Made by a program: the position numbers and the translations under genes. The notes below the pieces were generated by a model. The model was not told the DNA's origin. It was given only the letters and a program-made list of their open reading frames with translations, and did no database searches. A stretch of 64,000 nt of DNA from Blastomussa wellsi (Eukaryota > Cnidaria > Anthozoa > Scleractinia > Plerogyridae): assembly GCA_947652115.1 (NCBI GenBank), contig OX393569.1, forward strand, positions 10,664,820-10,728,819. Direction: 5' to 3'. Shown here piece after piece: positions 32,661 to 45,111 of this stretch. How positions within the stretch are numbered: position 1 is the stretch's first letter; each line of letters begins with the position of its first letter.

Positions 32661-35600
32661 TGTAGTGCAACCATGTCTAAACAAATCTTGAAAATAATAT
32701 TTATTCACTTAAATTCTTCATGTAACTGATTTAAATTGTTGACCAAAATTTCTTCTTTACAGTAGTATATTCATTGTCTGAAAGCATCTTTTCCCATATT
32801 TTTCAAATTGCACGCCCAGGCAAATTTTGCTGATAGATACTCTTAAATCCATACTTTACTGTCTCCTCCGATCGAGTGAACAGCGAACAATATGCGTGAA
32901 TCGTGGGGGCTGTGCATTACTGCATTCCTTTCATTCCACATCACAAGGAATACCCGCTGAGTCCAAAATTGCACCATAACTTATGACAATGAGCTAGACG
33001 ATGGCTTGTGTCTAATCGTTGTGTATTTTTCCACCTCAGGTTTTCGACAACCGCGCATGAATTCTTTATGCCAATTTCACAGCCAGCGCCTTGAAATATT
33101 CCCCCGGGTCATTTAAATTCAAAAAAGCAGTGCGCTTGAGTCCATCAAAGCGTGTATCGGCAAAGGCATGTCTTCATACACAGCTTGTCAATAACGCAAT
33201 CGGCACTGTAAGTTGGTTCGGAGGAAATTTACCAGTTGATTAGATTACAGGCTTGACAAGGAGTTGTACAATTGAGGTATGTACCAACTGCTCACTTTTA
33301 AATAGCTATTTCATGAAGTTAGTTTGGGTTTGTTGCAGTTTTCAAGCGCAGATTATATTTTGTTTGCTGTAGCCATCTTGTAACAGTTTCTCGAAGTATG
33401 AGATTCATCTGTGATTATACTGGAAAATACTCTAGCCCAATTAGATTCCAAAACCTAACATATCTGTAGTTGTGTCGACAGGTATACTCATTAGTAACAG
33501 GATTAGGAGAAACGGGCAGAAATGCTGGTCTGAATAAAGTCGGTTTAGATGCCAACTTGACTCAGTTCACAGCTCTTTGAGATGATGCTTTCCTCGGACT
33601 TCATGTTGTGCAAAGCGCAATAATTCTCAGGCGCAAGTGACCTGTTCGGTTTCTAAACGAGGTATGTCGCTTTTGTAATGTGTGGTGTACTGTGTGTATG
33701 TACAAATTGAACTTTCGAGCGATTAACTGTTTAATTATTAATTACTGGGCTGTTTCGACTGACGTATTTCTCCGTTTATTTACATTGCACATACATAGCA
33801 CTAAACTATTTTAAATTTTGCAGTTCTCGTAGGCCTCTGTACTTTTCGACTCAGCGGTCAATATGTTTATAAAGCCATTGTTGTAAAATTATGAATTTTC
33901 TATTACCGTATTACCATGTTTGATTTAGTGGCCCCAGCAAACAAAGCGAGTAAACAATGAAGTGGTTCCCGAGGCGAGCTAGTGTCGTTTCACTTCTCTT
34001 GAAATTTAATGACTCCCGATGTCTAACTGAATGAACGGCTGTCAGCAATAGTCAGCTGCCAATACAAGGCTGTTACAAAACTCGAGTTTACAAAGAAACT
34101 TTGTTGAAACCCGCAATGTTTGTCTTCGTCCTTCGAGCTAATTTGTTCACGCACCCTTCTATTCAGTCTGAATAGTTGTATTTGTTCTTCGCTTCTCAGC
34201 TTGTAATGAAATAAAACGGCTAGGATTACGTCGTGACACGGCGATTGCTTATAAACGGACCTTCACTTAGCTTTGAAATGTAATAGAAATTATACTGACC
34301 TGCTGTACCTGAGACGACGAGTTCCGTTTCTCGAAAATCTGCTACTCGGCTATTTTAGCTGAAGTATTTCATTTACATAAATTCACTGATAGCGTGAGAA
34401 GGGATTGTTAGGTCGTAGCTTATAGCTTTCTCTATATTTTGTTCGTTCATGTAGTCAGTCCCGGGAGTCAGCAGATTCTCTCTCTGTATAATTGATTTCA
34501 ATATATTTGCTTGAACAATTCGATAACTGGATGCGGGACAAATTCCTTGTGAATTATCCGCTCAAATTGTACCACAAGTTGCTACCTTTTGTAGTTTTTC
34601 TTGTGTAAATATAATTCAATAAATAATTATGGCTGTTCCCTCTACCTAAAATAGTCGAATCATCGTACGAGAAAACATTAATGCCCGACGTTCCCTATAG
34701 TTATGTTCGTTATTTGGGCGAACAAATCCTTTAGATAAAGTCCCGAATTAATTTCAAGTTTAGGTTCAAGTGTTTTCGCTTTAGGTGTTAACTTGTTATA
34801 TTGGGTGTGGGATATATATGTCTTTTACGTAGTTAACCACGTGGTGCACAATACCGACCGCGGACTGCATGCTTTCGATTTCAGAAATACTTCTTTGTTT
34901 ACCAAAATACGAAACATAGTTTAGTTAAATTATATAATAGATGAAACATATATGGAATTAAAAGCAACAGCAAGGTTAACATTAATTTGACAGTTTTTGT
35001 TGTCAGGTCCCGCGGAGCGGATTATCATGTGGGGGGGGGGGGGGGGGGGGGGCTAATGCGAAAGCGTTAGCGTGAGCTAACTAGGGGGGTCCGGGAAAAT
35101 TTGAAATAAAAGCCCTCTGAAATGGCTAGAAATGGATCTAAAACTGTCAAAAGCGAAGTTCACTTTTAATTCTTATAAAGCAACGGGTAACAAAAAGGCC
35201 TTCACGTTTGACCAAATTTAAATGAATAGACTAACTTCTAGTCGCACACGGTTGAGTGTCACCCGGACATTTTTAAGTCGGATTCTTTGAAGGTGCCAAT
35301 GCAAAGCCTAAAATCTAATCGTCCGTTCAGGAACAAACCTAACGACAAACTGCCTTATCTGGCCGTGTCTGTACGAGAAAACTCTCGAAAAAGTAAATTG
35401 GATCGAAATGGACAAATAAGAATAAGGCTGTGTTTCCTAGGAGGTCCGCATATTTGACATAAAATAATGTAATGTACTTTTTTGTAAAAGGCAGACCTGG
35501 TTTACTAAAGTAAAAAAGAAATAGTGATTTAATCAGCCAAAAAATTTAGCTCCCCCCCCAGCCCCACCCCCTGGGCAGTCCCTGTTGTTGTTGTTGTTGT

Positions 35601-36540
35601 TTTATCTTGTTATGAATTTTTTCATCTATCTATCTGACAGAACGTTTCTGAACTTGGTGGGTTTTTTTTATCCTGCCGATTACGCCCTTCAGTAAGCTAC
35701 AGCTTGTGCAAAATGCAGTTGCCAGGCTGATCTGCATAACTCCACGTTTAGCCACGTAAATACTGTTTTACATTTTTTACGTTGATTACCGATTAAACTC
35801 CGAATTAATTTAAAGGTTTTTAAATTATTTTTAACAATTAGGTTATTCGCTCTCGATTTCTATTTAAACACTAGAGTGTTTATGTCGGGGAATTATTGCC
35901 TGATAGTTGCCCCGCGGAAATCTGATTTATTTTTAGCCCGATATTATGGGGATAAGCGAACCTTCTAGGGCTAAAATGCTAATATCAAACTTCCAAGGGG
36001 CAACTATCAAACCTAGGTCCATTGTTACTACTGTTTGTATATACTGAATTTTCCCAGAAGCGCTTCGTGGCGACCCCTCTGTTGAAAACTGCTTATCGCT
36101 TTCTACTTAACAATAGTGAGTAGCGTAGCCAATCAGAGACCAGCATCCGTGATAGAACGCTATATGCAGGCGATTTATGCGACGACGACAACGACAATGG
36201 TGATGATGATTATCAAAGTGAACGACTGAAATATAAACATTAAATATGGACGCTTTTTTCTGCAGTTTTAAACTTATTTCCTTGCCCGAAATTGTTTGAT
36301 GCTGTTCTTAACTTGCAGATACAAAGTTTATATACTAACAGCTGATTGTTGTTGATTCGTCATTGAAGGGAAATATTTCCGGGAAAACAAGCTTTGGTGC
36401 AACAGTTTGGCGGCTTTTTTAATGAAAACAAGTCAAAAGAAAACCAAGGGGCGGCAGCTAAAAAATCATCTGGTGACTAGTTTGGAAGAGTTGAGGAAAA
36501 AGGGAAAGGAAATTCTGCAAGAAAGAAATCTTCATCTTAC
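32661..36540. other. Likely 5' flank and untranslated exons of the coiled-coil gene
   Basis: About 3.9 kb with few repeats and no open frame of note. Donor-like gaggtatgt (33273) and cgaggtatgtc (33659) could end untranslated exons that splice to the acceptor tcttcatcttacag at 36542. A homopolymer of about 21 G (35032-35052) and (GTT)n at 35584-35601 lie within. The promoter position is not determined. Confidence 0.3.
35690..35835 (+). pseudogene. LINE reverse transcriptase scrap
   Basis: Reads KLQLVQNAVARLICITPR, the C-terminal KLQ-x2-QN-x2-AR segment seen in CR1/L2-type LINEs, then a decayed HWLP-like part with shifts. A similar segment lies at 57390-57755. Confidence 0.5.
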
Positions 36541-36552
36541 AGATTTCCCGCC

Positions 36553-36592
36553 ATGTTTTCCAAGTCACAGGGCAACTCCAAAGCCGACAAAG
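36553..36592 (+). CDS. Coiled-coil gene, coding exon 1a (start)
   Basis: ATG at 36553 in the context ccgccATGt follows an acceptor (tcttcatcttacag, ending 36542), so the exon begins with a short 5' untranslated part. It encodes MFSKSQGNSKADK and one base of the next codon, then the donor gtaata at 36593. The phase (1) agrees with exon 2. A longer overlapping frame from 36407 has phase 0 at this donor and would not continue into exon 2, which is why I chose this start. Confidence 0.6.
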
Positions 36593-37214
36593 GTAATACA
36601 ATTATTTGTCAGCATCCAGTAACGGCATGGAAGGAACTACGTTTGGCTGTTTTAAGTAAAAATATTGGAATAAAGAATAACAGCTACAAGTATATAAAAT
36701 CTCCGTTTGGGAGGAAAATATGCACTATAATTGACTAGTCTTGCGCGAGAGAAGGTAAACTGTTTAAAATTTGTCTAGGATTTAAGGGAATAATTAGGGC
36801 GTCTGTTTCCCAAACTGCTTACATTTTTACATACCTCACTGTGTTGAGCACATCTCTAGGACGAAATATATAATACCGGCATAATTGTGGGTGTTATGCT
36901 ATAGCCAGAATATCCAGATAAATTCCGGCATAATGACCAAAATACTTTAACGCCGTAAATTCGGTTTCTGTACTCTTTCTAAGTCCTTTGTGAAGAAAGG
37001 GTAGCAGAAGAAGACGTCAAAAAAGACCTTTTTTCAACAAGTGGGCGATATAGTACTTACTTGTTATCGACTGGGAACTGTGAGCAGTTCATAATTGACC
37101 GCCGTAAACTTGCCCTACTGATTTACGGCCGCTTTGTTTGTTTTTCTCCTAAATATTCACATCAGCTGCTACATCGAGCTAAATTTTACGCGTTTTCTCT
37201 TTTTGTCCTTACAG

Positions 37215-38396
37215 CTCCTTCAAAGCAGTCAGTTTTTCCCAGTAGTGGTAACATCCTTAAGAAAAAAGCCCGCACCACCATTTTATCAGTATTAACTAAA
37301 CGCCAGACACAGGAGAAGGTCTTTCTCGGCGAAAAGTGTGATGGACGCGAGCAACAAAACAGCGCTGTTAACTCGTTGGAGCCACCCTTGCAGCAACCAA
37401 AACGGTCTTCAGAGGCAGTGATAGTCGATCTGGTGCCAACAAAGTCCAAGTCGCAAATGCCAAGTCCTGTTGAGGCTAAATGCACGAGTTATCATTTCGA
37501 ATCATCGAATCAAAATTTGCCCTCTGCCAATTCGAACGACAAAGTTTCTGAGGTGAAACTGAATGAGCAAAACGAATTGTCGTCACCTGATGCTGATAAC
37601 AGACAAGTGCTTGGAAACTCTATGGTCCAACAAGCTGGACTGGAAATTTTTGAACATAACACGGAGGGAACAAAACTTAGCTCAAGACTACCTCCTCGGC
37701 CATTGTATGCAGGCACTGATCAAAGCACCCGGTCACTTGGCAGGCGAAGGGATTTCGCACCAAAACACTTGCCTTGCTCAGCGCAGGCCACGGACGAAGG
37801 TTCACATGCCATGGTAGTGTCTATGTCTCCATCTTACACTTGCGTAAAGGATATCACGCCAAGCTCGCCCTTAAGTCCAAAATCCATGTCCGATTCAGTT
37901 AAGGTGTCTATACCTTTTCAAGTTCATGTTAATCAAAAGTCTTCCAGACCAGAGCAACAATCAAATGTTTGGTCATCATCTGTCTCCGTATGTGTGCCAT
38001 TTCAAGTGAATGAAAACGGTGCAAGTGTGTCTGTGTTACCTTGTTTTGACAAACAGCTTGTGCCGACATCCTTACTCGACAAGCAAACAACAGAACAAGT
38101 GGCACTCGTACGTTCAGTTCCCTTTCTTCAAGAACCGCCGATTTCACTAAGTTCCAATTCCGTGAGCGTATCTGATTCACCCAAAGTTGAACGGAACACG
38201 GAAAGCACTTATTCTTGCGCTTTGAATAAAATATCTTCTGGGCCTTCACTTCCGATAGAAAGTTCTTCATTCTTATGTCCCGATGATGTCAAGAGTGTCT
38301 CTCAAGACAAGACGGATGGAGGGGTCCCTGGAGGGGCCTCCACCAAGCCTCGTGCCCATTCTTCTCCAACTCCGGACAAACCAAAGTTACTCAAAA
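37215..38396 (+). CDS. Coiled-coil gene, exon 2 (Ser/Pro-rich, disordered)
   Basis: A 1182-base exon after gtccttacag and before gtaag at 38397. It encodes residues 14 to about 407, low in hydrophobics and rich in Ser, Pro, Asn and Gln, so probably disordered. Two similar short segments, VKVSIPFQVHVN and VSVCVPFQVNEN, lie about 28 residues apart, followed by VRSVPFLQEPP; they could be short binding motifs. Basic patches (LKKKARTT, SLGRRRDF) are present. The exon is skipped in the alternative transcript that starts at exon 1b. Confidence 0.75.
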
Positions 38397-38530
38397 GTAA
38401 GAATTTATTATATTCAGGCATCAATTATACAATCAAACCTCTCCTTTTGTACACCTAAAATACGGACACAGTCAACTTGGTCCAAAAGAGACCAACACAC
38501 ATATGAAATCTAACTCTGTTATCAGCTGTA

Positions 38531-38646
38531 ATAATAGGCACGCCTCCTGCCAGCAATGGTTACCTTGGCGCTACGCCGAAATTTCGGCGTAGCGTAAAGG
38601 TAACCACTGCTCGCAAGGTGTTTTGAAAGGTGTGCACGTATTATGA
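38531..38646. repeat. Hairpin MITE with 26-bp perfect centre
   Basis: The centre cgctacgccgaaatttcggcgtagcg (38569-38594) is a perfect palindrome, and the flanks gcctcctgccagcaatggttacc / ggtaaccactgctcgcaaggtg continue the pairing to about 57 bases per arm. Located in intron 2 of the coiled-coil gene. Confidence 0.7.
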
Positions 38647-38778
38647 TAATACGTTCACTCTTCTATGCCTCTGTGTCCTTATTGAAAGTTTCACTTTGCT
38701 TGTAAAGCTTTCAATGTTAGTTATCGTATCTGGTTAAGATTTTGGCTTCCCTGCGATCATGCCTTCCCTCGACTCCCG

Positions 38779-39166
38779 AATAGGGAGTTCAAGAAAACCA
38801 CAATGGCAACGGCAACGGCAACGGCAACGTCGCTAAACAAAAGGTTTAATAAGTAGAACAATGGCTTTGCATGTGTGTTATAGTTCTTGAGTTCTTGGTA
38901 CATTTCTTTGCCGTCCTCTGCAAAACAACAACGTGAAATGACCAAACTCTGCGTTGTCTGCACAACGAAAACCACGAAGGCTAATTGTTTAAATTTATAT
39001 TTCAAATTTATCGCTGTGTTCCAGATTCAGTTTTGAGAGAGTTTTGACAGTACGAAACAGACTAAATGACTTTAAAGTATCTAGAGATTCGTAGGTAAAA
39101 TATAAATTCATTTTTTAATCGACGTTGTTCTCGCCGTAGCCGTCGTGGTTTCTTAAACTCCCTATT
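38779..39166. mobile_element. MITE with TAGGGAGTT ends and (GGCAAC)n
   Basis: Ends aatagggagttcaagaaaacc and ggtttcttaaactccctatt are inverted copies of about 40 bases. Near the left end a hexamer ggcaac is repeated about four times (38803-38828). In intron 2. Confidence 0.65.
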
Positions 39167-39981
39167 ATCCCGGGGAAGGAAGGTACTTTGAGTACTTTTT
39201 TCTCTTTTCCAGAAAAAAGACGCTTGATCGCACGTTAGTTTAGCTTCAAATTTTCAGCATAAATTAGTTGTCGAGCGCTGGCGGTGGAAAGTCATTGAGT
39301 CTTTTCGTTTCAGATTTCTCGCTCAGGATATTTTGTTAGCATGAACGTACAATACAAAGCCGTTTTCTTCACAGTTCTTTGGTTTCCGTTGCTGTTTGGC
39401 GAATTCCTCGTCAACTTTTCCGAATCTTTGAACTATGGGAAGTCAAACTGAAGAGAACAATTTGGTTTTTCATTCGTTTATAATTTTTGCCGCAAAATCT
39501 AACGCCGTCTCTTGGATTGGAGACCGTCATGAACGTCGGGAAACTTTCGTGACTGCGACCCGCCGAATATGTAACGGCCTCCTTGAATAACTGTAAATTC
39601 AAAATCAGTCGACCGCGATGCCAGAGAAAAATTATATTTGAACAGCGATTGCTTTAATCGTTTTCACTCATTGTGCATTTATAAGATGTCGCGAATAAAG
39701 GAAAGGACGAATGCATGGCGTTTATTAAACGCACATAGGAAAGGATTAGAGGCCGTGCCGGCAGCCGGCAATATCGCGTGACAGGGCAGACCGGCGCATG
39801 GTAAAAATGCCAAAGAGGAAAATGTTCAAAATGCACACGCTTTGTCCTGCGGTGCTATAAAGGACAATGTGGTGCTGGGCAATGAATCTAAACTGCATGT
39901 TTACGATTTTGCTATCACTCTACATGTACAGAAAACCATATCAGGGATAACCAAGCGCCAAAGGAACAGTCGTCAAAAGTC

Positions 39982-40057
39982 ATGGGCAAGGAAGCTAGTA
40001 AACATAAAACCACGGATAAACCAGTGAATTCCACTGCTCTGAAAGTCCCAACAGGAG
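39982..40057 (+). CDS. Coiled-coil gene, alternative first exon 1b (possible lipid anchor)
   Basis: ATG at 39982 (agtcATGg, good context) opens MGKEASKHKTTDKPVN... for 25 codons plus one base, ending at the donor gtaaag (40058). Phase 1 is identical to that of exon 2, so it can splice to exon 3 at 44235 and keep the frame, giving a 1124-residue protein (3375 nt in all). Gly2, Ser6 and Lys7 match the layout of neuronal calcium sensors such as NCS-1, which are N-myristoylated. The phase match could be chance (one in three) and no promoter was identified. Confidence 0.4.
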
Positions 40058-43000
40058 GTAAAGTTTATAATCACAATCGAACTACAGCGCGGTTAATTAA
40101 CACTAAACACATTCGTGTTGCACGGTATGTTCGTTGCGTTTTCGATGTTTACCTGTCTCCTCCATTGCTCTAAACCGACAGGCGTTCATTCATACCCATT
40201 TGAAGCTTCAGTTCGATTTTACAGATTAGTAACAACATGATCAAATGGACGCCTCCAGTGATGAAAGATTTCCAATATCAGTGGCAGAACCATTAATGTG
40301 GTAATATATAGAAAACCCGCAATCTGTTTATTGTCAGTCGGTGCGAAGACAAAGCTTGCACGGTTATTGATAACGTGACGTCGTGAAAACGAGGAATAAT
40401 TTGGAATGTAAATAGACATTGGTAGCTGTTCTTTGTTGATTTTTTTCTTTCTGATGTTTGATACATATTTGGTTATCATACATATTTGGTTTGATACATA
40501 TTTGGTTATCGGTCACAGCGGACATGACAGCAATGGCGCTATAAACAGATCTTTCCTCATCAAATTCTTTTCATGGTTCTCATTCTTATGCCAATGGTGC
40601 GTGGACTCGAGCCAAAGGAATTAGTTAACTTATTTCGATATTTCGATAAGCTCTCCTGTAAATCTGCTATTTTATTGCAAATCAATTGCAAATCGACAAT
40701 TTAGTTTCGTGGTAAAAAGGACTTCACTTTCGCTTGCGTGGTGAGTACTGATCAAGTAACAAGAATAGTGTTGATCAGCGGACCAATACAGCGTAAAATA
40801 TGTATCTTTAATTTGATAAGCATCTGTGCCTGTTTTTTGTTTTGAAACAGTGCGTCTATTTTCTTTTTGTTAAATTGATGCACTACTTGATTTTAAGCAC
40901 AAGGGAAAATGCTTGTCTTGTTCTTTGTCGTTTTGACATCAAATCTAGGTTGTGTTAGGAACAGAATTATGAAACTATTTTGCGTGATGCAGAGCTGAGG
41001 TCACACGAGGAGGAAGTCACGGCATTTCTTTAAATTTCCGTGACACGTCAGTTCCGTTAATCGGGTTATTTCTCTGCATGAAAGAAAACATGAACGTTCA
41101 AAAAACCTTAGCCTGCGTAGTAGACGTAGAAATGGGAGGGAGAGAAAAACATGAAAGGGAAATTGAGAAGGGAAGGGAACGCCTGCCGTAAGAGACAGGC
41201 CCACCAATTTTTTTAGCAATTCGGTTACGTATCCTTTCAACAGGTAGCTACACCGTGCTGACGAGTTCCAATAAGAAACGAAACAGCTGTCCAGGGTTAC
41301 AGCCCTGCTTTATCGAATTGTTGTCCCGCAAAGTCAACTTTTTCACGTAGTATCAGCCTTGCAGTGATGTTTGTGTTACAGTTTATTTTTGGCTGATTAG
41401 GTCTCATGCAGATCCTACGTCTACTAGCAGCATTATCGTTCGCGGTCGTTTGCAGTTTTCACGTCTAGGTTAGAAAGCCGGAATTCGGAATTTTATTTTT
41501 GAATAAAAGGTATAAAATTTTTCCGAAGATGATTCGAAGTAAAAAAATTACCGAAGTGGTCCCGGCCGTCCCATAGTAAATGTATCGTTATTATATGCAG
41601 TTTAATGCATGCACTAATATTCTTGACGTCATAAAATTTTGAAATCAAAATTCGCTGGGCCTGCTTAATTTTTATTGTAACCACGTGAAAGAAATCCTAA
41701 AAATATATCTATCCACAAGTTTCCAGGCAGATAGTATCTTTTGTGTTTGAAATACAGCATGTTGAATTTTCGAGATTTCCGCCGTGCGTGATTTCACGAT
41801 GGCGCCGTGACAAAGATGTCGTGCTCTATTGAAAGAAAAGGTCTTTTCGCAAAATTTTTGCAGTTTCAACAGTTCAGGTACTAGGAAAGATGTTTATCTG
41901 TATATACACGAGATCGTGAGGAAAGAGCAGTCGCTTTCATAGCAAAAGTGAGTGCCAGATGTTTTCTTTGATTTCCAGCCGCCATGTTGGTGCCCATCAA
42001 TGCTTCGGCCAGTAACTCAAGAATGGTGTATCGCACAGACCTGAGACTTGGCGGTGTTGTTTACCTATTAATATATATTTTATAACATTTGAATTTATCA
42101 GATTTTTCCATGGCTAAAAATCACAATACAAGTATACCTTTTATGACAAATGTGATCGACATTTCATGTCACGCACCGCCATAATTCTGAAATGCGTTAG
42201 TTTCTAAACGGAGGATGCTATTGAGCTGAAAAATTGTCAACGGATATCAATTTAGTACCTCTTATGCCTGATAAGGATAGAAACTTTGATACTTTTAAAG
42301 TCTTAGTGCCCGATGACGTCACGTGAAAACGATCTATTACTGTCAACAAAATCTGGCGAAAATTTTCCAAATTTCGTTTTTTAGATAAACATTTAGAAGG
42401 AGCCTTTAAGTTTAACTTGTCGAAACAAAAATTGCAAAATAGTTTTGGCTTTTCTTTATATCACTTCTGTGACATTTTGTTTGACAGTGGTAATTATATA
42501 GTCAAACTAAGCTATATTTATTTAATACAAGAAGAAAAGGGAAAAAACTCGAAATTGACTACTTTCGCATTGTTCCATTCCCGTCCGAACTCTTTTAGGA
42601 GATCGAGAGCCACAGAAAAAAAGATCTTGCCAGTGTAACACTTGTGTTTGGGGTCTTTGGTCTACCACTCCACTAAGCCTTCCTTCGTCCGCCATTTTGC
42701 GTTCAGAAAAGAGCGGGAGCTGGGACCTAATGATGCGCAAAGGGGGTGCGCAGAAAATGTTGAATGAATATTGCACCGTGTTGAACCAATATTTCGATCG
42801 TGAATGTGAACGAATATAGACCGTTGAATGTGAATGAATACATCCCGTAAATGTCAGAGAATATATTCGTGAATAAGGAATATGTCGTTAAATGTGAATA
42901 ATATATTTCTTGAATAAAAACTTAGTTGTTAAATGTGAATAAATATATTGGTGAATAGTAATAATAGCATTGAATGTGAATGAATATAAACTTTGTGAAT

Positions 43001-43870
43001 TTTGCACCATTTCGCCAACCATACTTTGGAGGTCTTTACGATGTATTTTCTCGAAAACCAGTAGGAATTTCGAAAAAGCCTCGCACACTTTGTTAGCCCA
43101 TTATCTGCTGAGTGACATAGTCCAGGTTTAGGTGTCCGCGGTAACGCAATGGCTGGTAATTCGGCGAAACAAACCCGGCTACTTTGACGTGTCACGGCTC
43201 GTGCGTGCCAACCAAAGAAACAATGGTTAAAAATATTATTATTATTCTTGGAATCTACATTTTATTAGCTTTACAGTGATATATAGTTTTGCCTGGTTTC
43301 TTTTAAAGTAGCGCGCATAGAAAGATTTTCCCGGAAGGCACCTTATTTTGTTGACAGAAATTCTCGCGCACTCACTGGCTAATATTCACGGTCGAAAAAA
43401 TACATCAAACACAAATGACGTACTATGAAGTCATTGCGTGGTTTTTGAAAACTTTTTCAAACGGTCAAACTGTTTACAGTCTAGTTTAGTGCTGTTAGTT
43501 CTCAGAAATGGGCAACAAATTGCATAAAAAGGGAAATCATCAAATTCGTTTCAAGAATCTGTGAACGGAAAACACCAAAGCTTGACCTGAAACTCGTTGA
43601 ATGGAATCTGTTTATTTTTGTCGACCTTTGTCGTGTTTTGTAATTCATCTGTTTTCAAGAATTTTGGAATGGAATAAATGTTAGTTGTTAAAATTCTGTT
43701 TCTATATTTTGGTTTTTAGCTACTTTACGTAGTTTGAACTTTGTTATGCTATAAGTTTCGGAAGCGTTTTAAGAATTTCAGATTAAACTCGCACTTTTAC
43801 TTCGCTGACAGGAAATTATCTCTTTATCATTTTGGTTTTGTTTTGCTATGGTAAAAGAAAACAAATAAAC
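40058..43870. other. Intron with little structure
   Basis: Part of the 5.8-kb intron between exons 2 and 3. Contains three tandem copies of gatacatatttggttatc-like units (40460-40512) and the degenerate minisatellite listed separately. No further gene is supported. Confidence 0.4.
42765..43000 (+). repeat. Degenerate GAATGTGAATGAATATA minisatellite
   Basis: Five to six irregular copies of a unit containing ttgaatgtgaatgaatata, spaced about 35-45 bases apart. Confidence 0.55.
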
Positions 43871-43871
43871 G

Positions 43872-44014
43872 TGAGCTTGTTAGGGTATGTCCTGTAATCG
43901 ACCATGAATTTCTTCATCACAACATTGTCAAAGTACTTTGCAGACCCACTCGGCACGTACTTTGACAATGTGATGATGAAATTCATGGTCGATTACAGGA
44001 CATACCCAACAAGC
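43872..44014. repeat. Long near-perfect hairpin in intron 2
   Basis: Arms 43883-43935 and 43958-44007 pair almost perfectly over about 50 bases (gtatgtcctgtaatcgacca... ), with pairing extending to 43872 and 44014 through a one-base bulge. The loop is only about 22 bases. It is 220 bases upstream of exon 3. Confidence 0.8.
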
Positions 44015-44234
44015 TTACCTCTAATTGTTAACGTGAGTGGTTTCGGACCTCTCCTTACGTTACCTCTACTGAACGCCTCCTTATTATGGACAGTTAACTT
44101 GGTCCAAACAAAATCATACTTCATGTAAATTCTTCCTCTGTTTTAGGGACATCTCCATAATACAGACACCCTTTTTGTGTTTGTATTAAAGAGGTTCCAC
44201 TGCACATTGAAATAATTTATATTTTGATTTTTAG

Positions 44235-44481
44235 GGAAGCCAAGAGCAAAGTCCTTTAATGCAGGGGATAAAAGTAAACTGTCTCCAGGTCCTTCCAATA
44301 CTCCACCAAGTCCTGCTGGAACACCAAAATCAATAAGTCCCGCGTCTTCACCGAAACTAATGAGACGAAACGCTACACCTAAAGATGTAGGCAAAGGTCG
44401 CAATCCAACTCGTAAGATAACTGAGCCCAAAAAACTAGAAAACCACAACAGACCTCATTCAGACCCACTTATCGCTGAAAA
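44235..44481 (+). CDS. Coiled-coil gene, exon 3
   Basis: 247 bases after tgatttttag and before gtaagt at 44482. It continues the protein as KPRAKSFNAGDKSKLS.., with a Pro/Ser-rich basic composition (SPGPSNTPPSPAGTPKS, RRNATPKDVGKG) typical of a microtubule- or actin-binding disordered region, though no specific domain is recognised. Several S/T-P sites could be phosphorylated. It enters in phase 1 and leaves in phase 2. Residues about 408-490 of the long isoform. Confidence 0.75.
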
Positions 44482-45040
44482 GTAAGTCGACAATAACGGT
44501 ACTAGTGAGCTAATTCGCCACCGCTGAATGTTCACTTTTCTAGTTATGCATGAGACCTTCTCATGTGGGTCCCATGGAATGTTGTTTGGTAGTGGCATGT
44601 GGTTTTATATTTGCGCTTTCATGGAGTTCTCAGTGCTTGTCCAGTCCCTGAACTCTATATAAGGGCTGAGCCTAGGTGTTTAGGATAACTTGCATGCGCA
44701 TACTCAGGACGGCGTTCCGAGCTCCGGTGTGATTGGTCGCGTTCACTTGCTAAATTCGTCATTTCAGCGATCAATTCTAATCCTGGCGCGCGCTTCCCAA
44801 GTTGGTAGCGCCAAATATCTATGTCAGTTTTAAATGGTTCAAGTATGTACATGTAAATTATCATGGAATGTCTCCTGGTCTCTATTCTTGCGTCCCAAAA
44901 CAACGCGGGTTAGTAAAAATTCAGAGACTGGAAAATATGAATGTATAGTTAGCAATGTACGGGTACTGGAAGCAAATACAAGTCTGTAATCCTCGTCTCA
45001 CCAATGATAACATTATTAATTTAATTTTTGGGTCTTGTAG

Positions 45041-45096
45041 GATACATGGAAAGAAGAAACTCTCAGGAGTTGCCGCACGTGATGCATGTACATCAG
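45041..45096 (+). CDS. Coiled-coil gene, exon 4
   Basis: A 56-base exon between ggtcttgtag and the donor gtatgc at 45097. It encodes IHGKKKLSGVAARDACTS, joining exon 3 in phase 2 and exon 5 in phase 1. The phase fit on both sides is the main support. Confidence 0.65.
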
Positions 45097-45111
45097 GTAT
45101 GCATTAACGTA

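Noticed and set aside
36407..36622. Longer open frame over coding exon 1a
   Set aside because: It leaves the 36593 donor in phase 0, while exon 2 needs phase 1; the ATG at 36553 fits and has an acceptor just upstream.
41940..42100. Acceptor-like tttccagCCGCCATG suggesting a start exon
   Set aside because: The frame has no good donor in a usable phase and the motif resembles dispersed repeat sequence.
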